From Sporosarcina luteola (GTDB lineage: Bacteria > Bacillota > Bacilli > Bacillales_A > Planococcaceae): a DNA stretch of 64,000 nt. Shown one piece after another: positions 35,514 to 44,224 of this stretch; within the stretch, counting starts at the first letter, position 1; every line of letters begins with the position of its first letter. The notes beneath the pieces are model-generated. The model had not been told where the DNA came from. It saw only the letters and a program-made list of their open reading frames with translations, and ran no database searches. The position numbers and the translations under genes are program-made. The DNA lies in assembly GCF_023715585.1 (NCBI RefSeq), contig NZ_JAMBOK010000002.1, positions 372,001 through 436,000 of the forward strand. Direction: 5' to 3'.

Positions 35514-36698
35514 TTAAGCGTGCTGCAGTTCCAATTGTTCTTTCGGTCCGAAGAATTCAAAATGGATTTTATCCTCGGACACACCGTTTGCATGCAATGC
35601 GGAGATGACGGCTTGCATGAATGGAGTCGGTCCGCAGACGTACACGTCACTGCCTTCCACTACATACTTCGCAAGGAATTCACGGTTGATGAACCTGTCG
35701 CCTTCCTCGGAATAAAGGGCTTCGTAGCTTGCATTCGGAAGTGATTCTGTCATGGTGCGCAATACTTCATCGAACGCTTGGTGCTTGCGTGTACGTGCGG
35801 AATGAAGGAATGCGACTTGCCGTTCCGGTGTAACACTTGCAATCGTTTCGTACATTGCCATCATCGGTGTGATGCCGACGCCGCCGCTGATCAACGTGAC
35901 TGGTGTTTTGCTTTCTGTATCCAAATAGAAGTCTCCCGCTGGTGCGCTCACTTCGATTGTATCTCCGATGTTCATGTCTCTGTGAAGGTACGTTGACACT
36001 TTTCCATTCGGTACACATTCGTCTTCGCGTTTCACTGAAATCCGGAACATGTCTTTTCCAGGTGTTTGTGACAAGCTGTATTGACGATTTACGGTGTACT
36101 CATCCCCAGGGATGCGGAAACGAACTGTAATGTATTGGCCCGGCTTGTACGAAGGCAGTTGTTTGCCATCTGCCGGTTTTAAATAGAAGGAAGTGATGAC
36201 GTCGCTCTCTTGAACTTTATTCGCGATGACGAAGTCCTTGAATGTTCTCCATCCTGTTGCTTCCTCTGTCTCATCGTACATTTCTTTCTCGATGCCGATA
36301 AATGCGTCAGCAATAACTCCGTATGCCTCTCCCCAAGCACCGATGATTTCAGGAGTAGCTGCGTCTCCGAGCACTTCTTTAATCGCGCCGAGAAGGTGAT
36401 AGCCGACAATTGGATAATGTTCTGCTTCGATGCCTAACGAACGGTGCTTATGAGCGATTTGGACGACTGCAGGGATGATCGCTCCTAGATTGTCAATGTT
36501 TGCAGCTGCTGCGTATACCACGTTAGCAAGTGCTGTTTGTTGACGGCCTTTCGATTGGTTTGCGTGGTTGAAGATATTCAATAGTTCAGGATGAGCTGCG
36601 AACATGTTTTTATAAAAGACTGTTGTAATTGTTTTACCGTGCTGCTCAAGAACTGGAACTGTAGATTTTATGATATCAATTGTTTGTTGGGATAACAT
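35514..36698 (-). CDS. hmp: Flavohaemoglobin, nitric oxide dioxygenase
   Basis: 394-residue Hmp converting NO and O2 to nitrate with NAD(P)H. Residues 1-138 form the globin domain (proximal His within [12 protein letters not shown]; distal Tyr in TTVFYKNMF), followed by the FAD domain with RQYSLS and the NAD domain with [11 protein letters not shown] and the C-terminal FEFFGPKE. The GTG at 36707 is in frame but too close to the AAAGG site, so ATG 36698 is chosen. It diverges from nsrR across an NsrR operator at 36753-36777. Confidence 0.96.
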   Translation of the reverse strand: MLSQQTIDIIKSTVPVLEQHGKTITTVFYKNMFAAHPELLNIFNHANQSKGRQQTALANVVYAAAANIDNLGAIIPAVVQIAHKHRSLGIEAEHYPIVGYHLLGAIKEVLGDAATPEIIGAWGEAYGVIADAFIGIEKEMYDETEEATGWRTFKDFVIANKVQESDVITSFYLKPADGKQLPSYKPGQYITVRFRIPGDEYTVNRQYSLSQTPGKDMFRISVKREDECVPNGKVSTYLHRDMNIGDTIEVSAPAGDFYLDTESKTPVTLISGGVGITPMMAMYETIASVTPERQVAFLHSARTRKHQAFDEVLRTMTESLPNASYEALYSEEGDRFINREFLAKYVVEGSDVYVCGPTPFMQAVISALHANGVSEDKIHFEFFGPKEQLELQHA

Positions 36699-36752
36699 AG
36701 GTTGCACAACCTTTCTGTTTTGTTAATTCCACTATAAATCATTTTATTTCGT

Positions 36753-36777
36753 AAAGGTATATTTAAAATACATCTTT
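36753..36777 (-). promoter_or_regulatory. NsrR operator between hmp and nsrR
   Basis: 25-base imperfect palindrome: AAAGGTATATTT, one central base, AAATACATCTTT (10 of 12 pairs match). It fits the NsrR consensus AAGATGCATTT-N-AAATGCATCTT and lies about 55 bases before the hmp start codon and 83 before nsrR, so it could control both. Confidence 0.85.
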
Positions 36778-36859
36778 GATTTGGTGTGCGATTTCCGCCA
36801 CATTTCTTTCACGATACTGTCATAATCGATATAATTGATTGGTGAATGGATGTGAAATT

Positions 36860-37303
36860 ATGCGGTTAACATTATATACAGATTATTCCCTGAGGGTGCT
36901 GATGTATTTAGGTACGAAGGAAACCGGTGAGCTGTCGACGATACAGGAGATATCCAATCGGTACAATATATCCAAGAACCATTTAACAAAGGTCGTCCAC
37001 GAATTAGGGAGGATGGGACTTGTTGCAACAGTGCGCGGGCGGGGCGGCGGTATCCGCCTGAATGTAAGGCCCGATGAAATAAATGTTGGGCAGCTTGTGC
37101 GGAAAACGGAGGATGATTTTTATCTTGTCGAGTGTTTCCGTGAGGACGGCAACCAGTGCATCATTTCATCTGCATGCAGATTGAAGGGCGCATTGCATGA
37201 AGCGCTTGCCGCATATTTGGCGGTATTGGACAAGTACACGATCGCCGATTTTTTAGTGAATAAAGAAGAATTGGCTGCAATTTTGTTAGACGGCCCTTTA
37301 TGA
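36860..37303 (+). CDS. nsrR: NO-sensing Rrf2-family repressor NsrR
   Basis: 147-residue Rrf2 regulator with an N-terminal winged helix ([15 protein letters not shown], recognition helix near 38-50) and Cys92, Cys100 and Cys106, the exact positions that bind the [4Fe-4S] cluster in Bacillus NsrR. NO destroys the cluster and lifts repression of hmp. The adjacent divergent hmp gene and the palindrome between them support the assignment. The frame is open from 36839; ATG 36860 begins the family-typical MRLT sequence although its ribosome binding site (GGATGTGAAA) is weak. Confidence 0.94.
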   Translation: MRLTLYTDYSLRVLMYLGTKETGELSTIQEISNRYNISKNHLTKVVHELGRMGLVATVRGRGGGIRLNVRPDEINVGQLVRKTEDDFYLVECFREDGNQCIISSACRLKGALHEALAAYLAVLDKYTIADFLVNKEELAAILLDGPL

Positions 37304-37340
37304 TAGAATAAAAAAGGAATATACCTGTAGGAGGATTACG

Positions 37341-38267
37341 ATGGGGAAAGTATTAGTATTTGGACATAAAAATCCTGACACCGATTCAATTACATCGGCG
37401 ATCAGCTATGCTTATTTGAAACAACAGCTTGGAATGGATGCGGAAGCGGTGCGTCTTGGTTCCATTTCAGGTGAAACTGCTTATGCGCTCGGCCAATTCG
37501 GATTCGAAGCTCCGCGATTAATTGAAAAAGCGGCACCGGAAGCGCAGCAAGTCATCCTTGTCGACCATAATGAAAAGCAGCAAAGCGTCGATGATCTGGA
37601 TGAAGTGCAAGTCATCGAAGTCGTCGATCATCACCGGATCGCAAACTTCCAGACAGCGGACCCGCTCTATTACCGCGCTGAACCGGTCGGCTGTACGGCT
37701 ACGATCTTGAAAAAGCTTTACAAGGAAAACGGAGTCGACATTCCAAAGGATATTGCGGGACTCATGCTATCCGCGATCATTTCGGATTCACTGCTGTTCA
37801 AGTCGCCTACATTCACGGAAGAGGACCGAGCAGCGGCTGAAGAATTGGCTGCAATTGCAGATGTGGATGCCCAAGTGTATGGTCTTGAAATGCTGAAGGC
37901 GGGCGCGGATTTGAGCGGAAAATCGCTTGAAGAACTTGTATCGTTGGATGCAAAGGAATTCACGATCGGGGATGCGAAAATCGAAATCGCACAAGTGAAC
38001 GCGATTGAAGTCGATGACGTCATGAGTCGCCAAGCTGAAGTCGAAGTTCTTTTGAACAGCATCATTGAAGAAAAAGGGTTGGACTTGTTCCTGTTCGTCG
38101 TTACGGACATCCTCAACAATGATTCGACTGTCATTGCGCTCGGCAAGTCCGCTGAACGCGCTTGTGCTGCATTCAACGTCGCTTTGACGAACAATACGGC
38201 TACCTTCAAAGGCGTCGTCTCCAGGAAGAAGCAAATTGTTCCTGTCTTGACAGAAGCATTGATGTGA
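37341..38267 (+). CDS. ppaC: Manganese-dependent inorganic pyrophosphatase
   Basis: 308-residue class II pyrophosphatase of the DHH family, hydrolysing pyrophosphate to phosphate and so driving biosynthesis. Metal ligands are visible in GHKNPDTDS (8-16), DHNEKQQS and VVDHHRI near 94-100, followed by the DHHA2 domain with the C-terminal VSRKKQIVP motif (RKK). Length normal for Bacillus PpaC. AGGAGG precedes the ATG. It follows nsrR by 37 bases, perhaps in one transcript. Confidence 0.97.
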   Translation: MGKVLVFGHKNPDTDSITSAISYAYLKQQLGMDAEAVRLGSISGETAYALGQFGFEAPRLIEKAAPEAQQVILVDHNEKQQSVDDLDEVQVIEVVDHHRIANFQTADPLYYRAEPVGCTATILKKLYKENGVDIPKDIAGLMLSAIISDSLLFKSPTFTEEDRAAAEELAAIADVDAQVYGLEMLKAGADLSGKSLEELVSLDAKEFTIGDAKIEIAQVNAIEVDDVMSRQAEVEVLLNSIIEEKGLDLFLFVVTDILNNDSTVIALGKSAERACAAFNVALTNNTATFKGVVSRKKQIVPVLTEALM

Positions 38268-38274
38268 AATAAAA

Positions 38275-38307
38275 AAGGTTGTGCCTTTTAGAGGCACAAC
38301 CTTTTTT
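38275..38307 (+). terminator. Rho-independent terminator after ppaC
   Basis: Stem AAAGGTTGTGCC / GGCACAACCTTT with a six-base loop and T run. Confidence 0.93.
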
Positions 38308-38325
38308 ATTTTGAGCGATGAAAAC

Positions 38326-38440
38326 TTATCGTTCACTTCCCGGCGGATATCGATCATTTCCTGGAAGTTATCGATCATTTCTCGGTAGTTATCGGTCAAT
38401 TCAGCGGAGTTATCGGTCACTTTTCAAAAGTTATCGTCAT
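38326..38440 (-). repeat. Intergenic 21-bp phased array, family C (ACCGATAAC), 6 cores
   Basis: TTATCG-like cores begin at 38326, 38347 (ATATCG), 38368, 38389, 38410 and 38431, exactly 21 bases apart. On the minus strand the unit reads A-Y-CGATAACT followed by a spacer ending GAAATG or similar. It sits between the converging genes ppaC and the Rieske oxidoreductase, about 50 bases beyond the stop codon of the latter. Confidence 0.9.
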
Positions 38441-38489
38441 TTCGGGACCTTTGACTCATCGGAATAGCGATGAAATTTGAGTAACACAA

Positions 38490-39866
38490 TCAGCCTAAAT
38501 CCAAGGGCTTCGTTGCAGGGCCTTCGAGGACGGAGCCATCCTTCCGGAAACGGGATCCATGGCACGGACAATCCCATGTCTGGTCGGCTTCATTCCATCG
38601 CGTCCTGCACCCCATATGTGTGCAGACAGGGGAGTCGGTCCTCGAAATATGCCCACCTGTGAATTCTTTCAGTACTAGCCCCGTATTCTTCAAAGCTTGC
38701 ACGAGGAACGAGCCGAAGCCGGTACGATCGGGAGCATAGAGTGAAGCGGCCCTGTTCTGGCGTCCGACAATCTGGTCGCTGATAATCCGCGCGCTAGCAA
38801 GCGAGTTAGAGAGCCCCCATTTCCTGAATCCAGTTGTTAAATAAACATACGGCATGCTCGTCGAAATGCAGCCTGCATACGGAATGAGGTCAGGCGTCTG
38901 CGGATCTTGTGCAGACCATCCGTACTTCATCGCGTCAAGCTGATAGACATCCCTCAATTCGGAGGACAGTGTTTCATAGTGTACTTGCGTCTCTTTTTCC
39001 ATCCCCGCCTGATGCCCTTCGCCGGATAAGAGGAAATATGTCTTCCCATCGATATGCGCCGTCCGCACCGAACGCTTTGGATTATCGACTGAAATATATT
39101 GCCCTGTCAACGGCATATTCGCTGGCGCCGAGACGATATAGGAGCGGCTGACGATCAACTTTAGAATCTGCAATCCCCTTAGCGCCTCAATTGGGTAATG
39201 GGTACAGAGAACAAGTTCGTTGAATTGGACTTCATTTTCCGAATTTGTGTAAAGCAGTCGTTTTTTCAAATCCATGAGACGCACATCCGATTTCTCGAAA
39301 ATGCGCGCGCCGGCTTTAACGGCCATTTTCGCCAAATGCTGTCCAAAGCGCACGGGATGGATCTGTGTTTCATCTTTCACCGTCAACATTAACTCAGTTT
39401 TCAAAGGGAGCTCGCTATTCCTACTAAGTTCTCCCACGATTCCGATTTCGTCATACGCCTTTTTTTCATCCTGAAGCCGTTCGGTCCCGTACTTGGACTG
39501 GGCAAAAAGGATGGAATCCGCGTTTCGAAGTTCATCCCATTCCGCGAAGGAACGTCCGAAGAGTACGGCTTGCCGGTTCACCTCATAATAAATCTTTGCA
39601 TTGTCGCGTCCGAACTGTTTGATCAGGTCTGCATAGACGACGTCATGCTGCACGGTCAATTTTCCAGTCGAATTGCCTGTAGCCCCGCAAAGGATTTGGT
39701 CTTTCTCAAGCAGGATGACATCTTTTCCTTCTTTCGCTAGAAAATAGGCGCTTGCAATTCCGCTTAACCCTCCTCCGATGATGCAAACATCGCATGATAA
39801 GTCTTTATCCAAAGCGGGGTAGGCATCCCGCTGGTAACCGGTCTGTAGCCATAATGAATTATTCAT
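38490..39866 (-). CDS. FAD-dependent oxidoreductase with C-terminal Rieske domain, YhfW-like
   Basis: 458-residue fusion. Residues 1-370 are a DAO-type FAD oxidoreductase with the dinucleotide motif CIIGGGLSGIASA near 28-40. The C-terminal 80 residues form a Rieske [2Fe-2S] domain with CTHMGC near 413 and CPCHGS near 433, supplying two Cys and two His. The same architecture occurs in Bacillus YhfW, of unknown substrate. Electron transfer between FAD and the cluster is inferred. Its 3' end faces the 21-bp family C array. Confidence 0.9.
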   Translation of the reverse strand: MNNSLWLQTGYQRDAYPALDKDLSCDVCIIGGGLSGIASAYFLAKEGKDVILLEKDQILCGATGNSTGKLTVQHDVVYADLIKQFGRDNAKIYYEVNRQAVLFGRSFAEWDELRNADSILFAQSKYGTERLQDEKKAYDEIGIVGELSRNSELPLKTELMLTVKDETQIHPVRFGQHLAKMAVKAGARIFEKSDVRLMDLKKRLLYTNSENEVQFNELVLCTHYPIEALRGLQILKLIVSRSYIVSAPANMPLTGQYISVDNPKRSVRTAHIDGKTYFLLSGEGHQAGMEKETQVHYETLSSELRDVYQLDAMKYGWSAQDPQTPDLIPYAGCISTSMPYVYLTTGFRKWGLSNSLASARIISDQIVGRQNRAASLYAPDRTGFGSFLVQALKNTGLVLKEFTGGHISRTDSPVCTHMGCRTRWNEADQTWDCPCHGSRFRKDGSVLEGPATKPLDLG

Positions 39867-39969
39867 GATCAGCCCTCCAATTAATCTTCGATAACGATTG
39901 CAGCAGGCATATTCATTGTTGCCATTTTGAATGAGTTCTAAAATGGAGGAAGAAAGGTGGTCGCAAATT

Positions 39970-40677
39970 ATGAAAATAGAAATTTGGTCAGACTATGTTT
40001 GCCCATTTTGTTATATTGGGAAACGGAGACTGGAAGAAGCGTTGAAAGCGACAGACTTGGAAGGAAAGGCGGAGGTCGTGTTCAAAGCGTATCAATTGGA
40101 TCCGAACACACCCGTAGGCGCAGGAGGTGCGGTGCCGGAAGACTTGTCAAAGAAATATGGCATCAGCTTGGATGAAGCAAAAAGGATGTTGGACAATGTT
40201 GCAGCTCAAGCGAAGACTGTCGGACTCAACTTTGATGTCGACAGGATGAAGGGAGCGAACACGTTCAACGCACATCGCCTCGCCAAACTTGCCGAGGCGG
40301 AAGGCAAGGGGGATGCGGTATCGGAGCGCCTGTTGCAAGGCCACTTCGTGGAAGGGGAAGCGGTCGACAACGAAGATACCTTGCTCGCTATTGCTGAAGG
40401 GGCGGGAATCTCGAAAGAACGCGCAGAGCAGCTCCTTCAATCCGATGAATTTGCAAATGACGTGAAGATAGATATCGAAGAGGCGGGGCAGATCGGCGTA
40501 AGAGGTGTACCGTTCTTCGTCATCAACCGAAAATATGCCATATCAGGCGCGCAGCCAGTCGAAGCATTCACGGAAGCGCTGCAAAAAGTGGCAGCAGAAG
40601 AAGGCATCCAACCTCAGTTGAAAGTGTTAGGTACAGAAGGCCAAGGCGTATGCACAGATGATAACTGTGATATTTAA
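39970..40677 (+). CDS. DsbA/FrnE-family thiol oxidoreductase
   Basis: 235-residue thioredoxin-fold protein of the FrnE branch. The active-site CPFC is at 11-14, the inserted helical domain spans about 40-155, and the cis-proline loop is near GVRGVPFF. An extra C-terminal C-x4-C pair (CTDDNC) occurs, as in FrnE of Deinococcus. No signal peptide, so it acts in the cytoplasm, probably as a disulfide oxidoreductase in oxidative stress. ATG 39970 is chosen on homology; AAAGGTGG lies about 11 bases upstream. The frame is open from 39931. Confidence 0.9.
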   Translation: MKIEIWSDYVCPFCYIGKRRLEEALKATDLEGKAEVVFKAYQLDPNTPVGAGGAVPEDLSKKYGISLDEAKRMLDNVAAQAKTVGLNFDVDRMKGANTFNAHRLAKLAEAEGKGDAVSERLLQGHFVEGEAVDNEDTLLAIAEGAGISKERAEQLLQSDEFANDVKIDIEEAGQIGVRGVPFFVINRKYAISGAQPVEAFTEALQKVAAEEGIQPQLKVLGTEGQGVCTDDNCDI

Positions 40678-40729
40678 TAAATATTACAACTTTTTATTCG
40701 TTAATATGGAAAAAAGTTTATGCTGATCC

Positions 40730-40806
40730 GTTGATTGAAGCGAAAGCCGTCACGAAGAACGGCTTTTGCGAGCATAAGCGTAGTGTTGCGAGCACTGGAA
40801 ATCAAC
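40730..40806. repeat. Hairpin-rich intergenic repeat, short form
   Basis: An outer inverted repeat (GTTGATT 40730-40736 / AATCAAC 40800-40806) encloses a strong hairpin AAGCCGT-CACGAAGA-ACGGCTT (40744-40765) and AGTG...CACT. About 50 bases from 40743 recur with few differences at 47919-47970. The element lies between the converging dsbA-like gene and the mrp operon. Confidence 0.85.
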
Positions 40807-40823
40807 AGTTGCTATGCAAAAAA

Positions 40824-40861
40824 AAGACGGTCTAGCTTTTTTCGCTAGAACCGTCATTTTT
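40824..40861 (-). terminator. Terminator of the mrp operon, overlapping the mrpG stop codon
   Basis: On the minus strand GACGGTT-CTAGC / GCTAG-ACCGTC with a poly-T tail. The mrpG stop codon (40832-40834) is within the distal arm of the stem, so the gene ends inside its own terminator. Confidence 0.85.
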
Positions 40862-41218
40862 GCTTTCATCTTTATATAAAACCTCATACAACTCATCTTC
40901 CGTCGATATATCCGCAAGCTTCACCTTCGAGCGGTACGCAGCGCGGACAATCAGATGACCTGCAACCGGCGCTGTGAGAAACACAAAAACGATACCAAGA
41001 AGCACTCGAACACTGACAAACTGCTCGCGGAATAAAAAATACAAGAAAGTTCCCGATAGCGTCAACAACACTGCCAAAGTCGAACTCTTCGTCGCTGCGT
41101 GTGATCTCGTATAAATATCCGGCAATCGGATAAGCCCGAAGGCACTAATGACGCTTGCAATTCCACCCGTCAATATCAACAAGGCCCCTATGAATTCACC
41201 GATCTCGTTTACGCTCAA
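40832..41218 (-). CDS. mrpG: Na+/H+ antiporter subunit G
   Basis: 128-residue MrpG/MnhG/PhaG subunit with three membrane helices and a charged C-terminal tail. It is the last subunit of the seven-gene Mrp complex, which exchanges cytoplasmic Na+ for H+ and supports alkali and salt tolerance. Conserved SAFGLIRLPDIYTRSHAATKSST is visible. TTG 41218 is proposed as the start because AAAGGGG lies eight bases before it; the open frame reaches 41236. It overlaps mrpF by 23 bases. Confidence 0.92.
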   Translation of the reverse strand: MSVNEIGEFIGALLILTGGIASVISAFGLIRLPDIYTRSHAATKSSTLAVLLTLSGTFLYFLFREQFVSVRVLLGIVFVFLTAPVAGHLIVRAAYRSKVKLADISTEDELYEVLYKDESKNDGSSEKS

Positions 41219-41480
41219 CGATAACACCCCTTTCAATCGATTTCGAAAAGGCGATCGTTCCGATGAATGAAAGAATCCCTAAAATTAAAATGACCTCCAA
41301 GAAGGCTTTCGTCTTCAACATGATCGAAACAACAGCGATCATCGCTATTAAATTGACCCCGATCATATCAAGGGCGATGACACGGTCCGGCATGGAAGGG
41401 CCGAGGATGATCCGGAGGACGGCAATGGAGATGGTGATGGAAAATAGGACGAGTGATATCGTCATCATTGTTTCAATCAT
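41196..41480 (-). CDS. mrpF: Na+/H+ antiporter subunit F
   Basis: 94-residue MrpF with three helices and the family motif RIILGPSMPDRVIALDMIGVN near 24-44. In Bacillus MrpF also contributes to sodium and bile-acid efflux. It overlaps mrpE by four bases and mrpG by 23, so translation is coupled. Confidence 0.93.
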   Translation of the reverse strand: MIETMMTISLVLFSITISIAVLRIILGPSMPDRVIALDMIGVNLIAMIAVVSIMLKTKAFLEVILILGILSFIGTIAFSKSIERGVIVERKRDR

Positions 41481-41959
41481 CGTGTCACCTCCATAATCGC
41501 TTTTTCAAAGTTCTTCAGTTGTTTGATCAAACCGGCCCGGGACTGCTCGACGTCCATCGCATGGATATAGAGCGTATTGCCTTCCGGCGACACTTCCATG
41601 ACGACAGACCCCGGTGTCAAGGTGAGGAGAAGCGACAGCATCGTCACTTCCACATCACTCTTCAAAACGGTTTCATACTTAAAGATGCCCGGTTTGATTT
41701 TCAACTTCGGGCTTAAAATCTGCCGCAATACGACGATGCTCGACTGCGTCAGTTCCGAGATGAAAATGAAGAGCAATTTAATTGAATAAAATAACCGGCG
41801 TAAATAGAATTGTGTGCCGAAAAAGCGGTGCATGAAAAAGATGATTCCGATTCCAACTAGGAAACCGGCGAAGAACGTCGTAAATCTCAATTCATCTTCA
41901 TCCATCAACGTCATCCATAAAAAAGCGATGAACAGATTCAGTAATAACTGGGCTGGCAC
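41477..41959 (-). CDS. mrpE: Na+/H+ antiporter subunit E
   Basis: 160-residue MrpE with two to three N-terminal helices and a cytoplasmic C-terminal domain containing TLTPGSVVMEVS, a hallmark of the family. Normal length. Begins 23 bases after mrpD ends. Confidence 0.93.
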   Translation of the reverse strand: MPAQLLLNLFIAFLWMTLMDEDELRFTTFFAGFLVGIGIIFFMHRFFGTQFYLRRLFYSIKLLFIFISELTQSSIVVLRQILSPKLKIKPGIFKYETVLKSDVEVTMLSLLLTLTPGSVVMEVSPEGNTLYIHAMDVEQSRAGLIKQLKNFEKAIMEVTR

Positions 41960-41982
41960 TCACCTTCACCTCAACTTTCCGC

Positions 41983-43467
41983 TTAACGATTTCCTTGTAA
42001 AACAGCTTCAATATAGATTTCCGGGTTCATGAGCGTCCTCGCGGCATCACTGACATACGGTGCAAGAGCTTCGACGCCGATTCCGATTGCGACGGTCATA
42101 ATCGCAAATAGGATGCATGGAACGAGCATTCCTCTTTTCAGTGGAACGTCATCGTCTTCATTGATGATCGTCTCTCCCCAAAAGGAATTCAGGAAGATGC
42201 GCAGCAGCGAATAGAGGACGAAAATGCCGGATGCAAAAGCTACGATCAACAATGCGAAGGAGCCTGATTCGATTGCTCCTTGCCCGATGAACACCTTGCC
42301 GATGAACCCGCTTAATGGCGGTATTCCCGCCAATGACAACATCGTGATGAAGAAGAGCCAGCCGAGTGCCGGATAGTTCCGGATCAAACCGCTCATCTCT
42401 TCGATCTTCGTTTTCCCCGTCAAATAGATCATCGTTCCTGCTAGAAGGAACAGCAGGGCTTTGACGATCATGTCATGAATCAAATAATAGATGGCGCCTT
42501 GAAATGCAATTTCTGTTGAAATAGCAAGCCCCGCCAAAATGAATCCGACGGCGATCACGACATTGTACGAAACGATTTTGCGGATGTCGTTATACGCAAG
42601 TGCACCGACGCTTCCGCCAATCATTGTAAGAATCGCCATCACACCGATCGCGGTATGCGTAATAATCGGTTCGTGGTAAAAAATGAGCGTGAAAACGCGG
42701 AACAACGCGTACATCCCCACCTTCGTCAGTAAGGCGCCGAAGAGGGCCGCTATGACAGTCGGCGGCACGCTATACGATCCAGGCAGCCAGAAATAAAGGA
42801 GCAGCCCTGCCTTCAAACTGAAGACGATTAAAAAGATTAAACTGATAACTGTCAGCAGCGGACCTTGTCCCACTTCTGCGATTCGAACTGATAGATGGGC
42901 CATGTTCAATGTGCCGATTGTTCCGTATAGATAGGCGATCCCCATTAAGAAGAACCAGGAAGAGAGGACATTGATCGTGACATATTTAATTGATTCGATC
43001 AGTTGAACCTTCCTGCCCCCCATCGTAATGAGCACATAAGAGGAGAGGAGCATCACTTCGAAACAGACGAATAAATTGAACAGGTCCCCTGTCAGGAAAG
43101 AACCGTTGACGCCCGCCACGAGGAAGAAGACGAACGGATAAAAGAACATATGCTCAAACTGCTGTCCAATGGACGAAAAAGCATAGATCAGAAGGATTCC
43201 TGTCACGATCGAAGTCGTCACGACAAGCAGCATGGAAAATGAATCCGCAACGAATAGAATTCCGTAGGGAGGAAGCCAGCCCCCGAAATCAAGCCGCAAA
43301 ATTCCTTCCTGTTGGATTTGATGCAGAATTACTAGACTGACAGCCACTGTCCCAATGCTCGACAGGATGCTGAGAACACGCTGCGTCTTCGTGTTATGGC
43401 GTAAAAAAACGAGGATGATCCCTGTCAGCAAAGGGATGATCATCGGCATGGCGATTATGTTATTCAT
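41983..43467 (-). CDS. mrpD: Na+/H+ antiporter subunit D
   Basis: 494-residue MrpD, homologous to the proton-pumping subunits NuoM/N of complex I, with about 14 helices. Conserved elements are LTGDLFNLFVCFEVMLLSSY near 122-141, with the key Glu, and KAGLLLYFWLPGSY near 218-231, with the Lys. Overlaps mrpC by eight bases. Confidence 0.95.
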   Translation of the reverse strand: MNNIIAMPMIIPLLTGIILVFLRHNTKTQRVLSILSSIGTVAVSLVILHQIQQEGILRLDFGGWLPPYGILFVADSFSMLLVVTTSIVTGILLIYAFSSIGQQFEHMFFYPFVFFLVAGVNGSFLTGDLFNLFVCFEVMLLSSYVLITMGGRKVQLIESIKYVTINVLSSWFFLMGIAYLYGTIGTLNMAHLSVRIAEVGQGPLLTVISLIFLIVFSLKAGLLLYFWLPGSYSVPPTVIAALFGALLTKVGMYALFRVFTLIFYHEPIITHTAIGVMAILTMIGGSVGALAYNDIRKIVSYNVVIAVGFILAGLAISTEIAFQGAIYYLIHDMIVKALLFLLAGTMIYLTGKTKIEEMSGLIRNYPALGWLFFITMLSLAGIPPLSGFIGKVFIGQGAIESGSFALLIVAFASGIFVLYSLLRIFLNSFWGETIINEDDDVPLKRGMLVPCILFAIMTVAIGIGVEALAPYVSDAARTLMNPEIYIEAVLQGNR

Positions 43468-43798
43468 CTTCGAACCCCCTTAACTCCTGGAGGTTATCCG
43501 TTCCAGTCTTTTTGTATGTACGATATGCAAGTACAAGTAGAAATGCGGTGACCGCAAAGCTGATCACGATTGCTGTCAGGATCAGCGCCTGTGGCAAAGC
43601 ATCCGTATAGCTTTCCGCATTCTCGCCGAGCAGCGGTGCGCTGCCTTTCTTCAATCCTCCCATAGTCATCAAAAGCAGATGAGCAGCGTGAGACAGGACG
43701 GCTGTCCCTAAAATCACGCGAATCAAATTTCGGGACAGCAGCAAATAGACAGCGATCATTACAAGAAAGCCGACAAGTATGGTCATTAACGTTTCCAT
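43460..43798 (-). CDS. mrpC: Na+/H+ antiporter subunit C
   Basis: 112-residue MrpC, homologous to NuoK, with three helices and the family sequence GTAVLSHAAHLLLMTMGG near 31-48 and DALPQALILTAIVISFA near 66-82. Starts three bases after mrpB. Confidence 0.95.
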   Translation of the reverse strand: METLMTILVGFLVMIAVYLLLSRNLIRVILGTAVLSHAAHLLLMTMGGLKKGSAPLLGENAESYTDALPQALILTAIVISFAVTAFLLVLAYRTYKKTGTDNLQELRGFEDE

Positions 43799-43801
43799 CT
43801 G

Positions 43802-44224
43802 CTACACATCCTCACTAATGGTTGAAATAATCGTCACGACGACACCGACAACTGTCAATGCCACCCCCGCCTCGAATACGAGGACTGTCGAAAGTTCCGT
43901 CTCTCCGAAAACGGGTAAATTGAAATGTCCGGCGGCCTGTGTAAGGAAATGATTTCCGAACAGAACCGAACCAATGCCTGTACCGACGGCAAGAAACGCC
44001 CCTAGTGCAGCAATCTTCTTGAAGTCGAACGGAATGCCTTTATGCACCGTCTCAATATCATGAACTAAATAAAGCAGAACGAACGCGGAGGAGAGGACAA
44101 GACCGCCAATGAAACCGCCCCCGGGATTGTTATGTCCCGACAAGAACAGCTCAACGCCGAACGTCAATATGATGAATACGACGATTTTCGTTACTGTTTG
44201 TAAAATGACATCATTGATCTTCAA
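43802..44224 (-). CDS. mrpB: Na+/H+ antiporter subunit B
   Basis: 140-residue MrpB with four helices and the motif GHNNPGGGFIGGL near 29-41 characteristic of the MnhB family. It overlaps the end of mrpA by 14 bases. Confidence 0.95.
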   Translation of the reverse strand: MKINDVILQTVTKIVVFIILTFGVELFLSGHNNPGGGFIGGLVLSSAFVLLYLVHDIETVHKGIPFDFKKIAALGAFLAVGTGIGSVLFGNHFLTQAAGHFNLPVFGETELSTVLVFEAGVALTVVGVVVTIISTISEDV

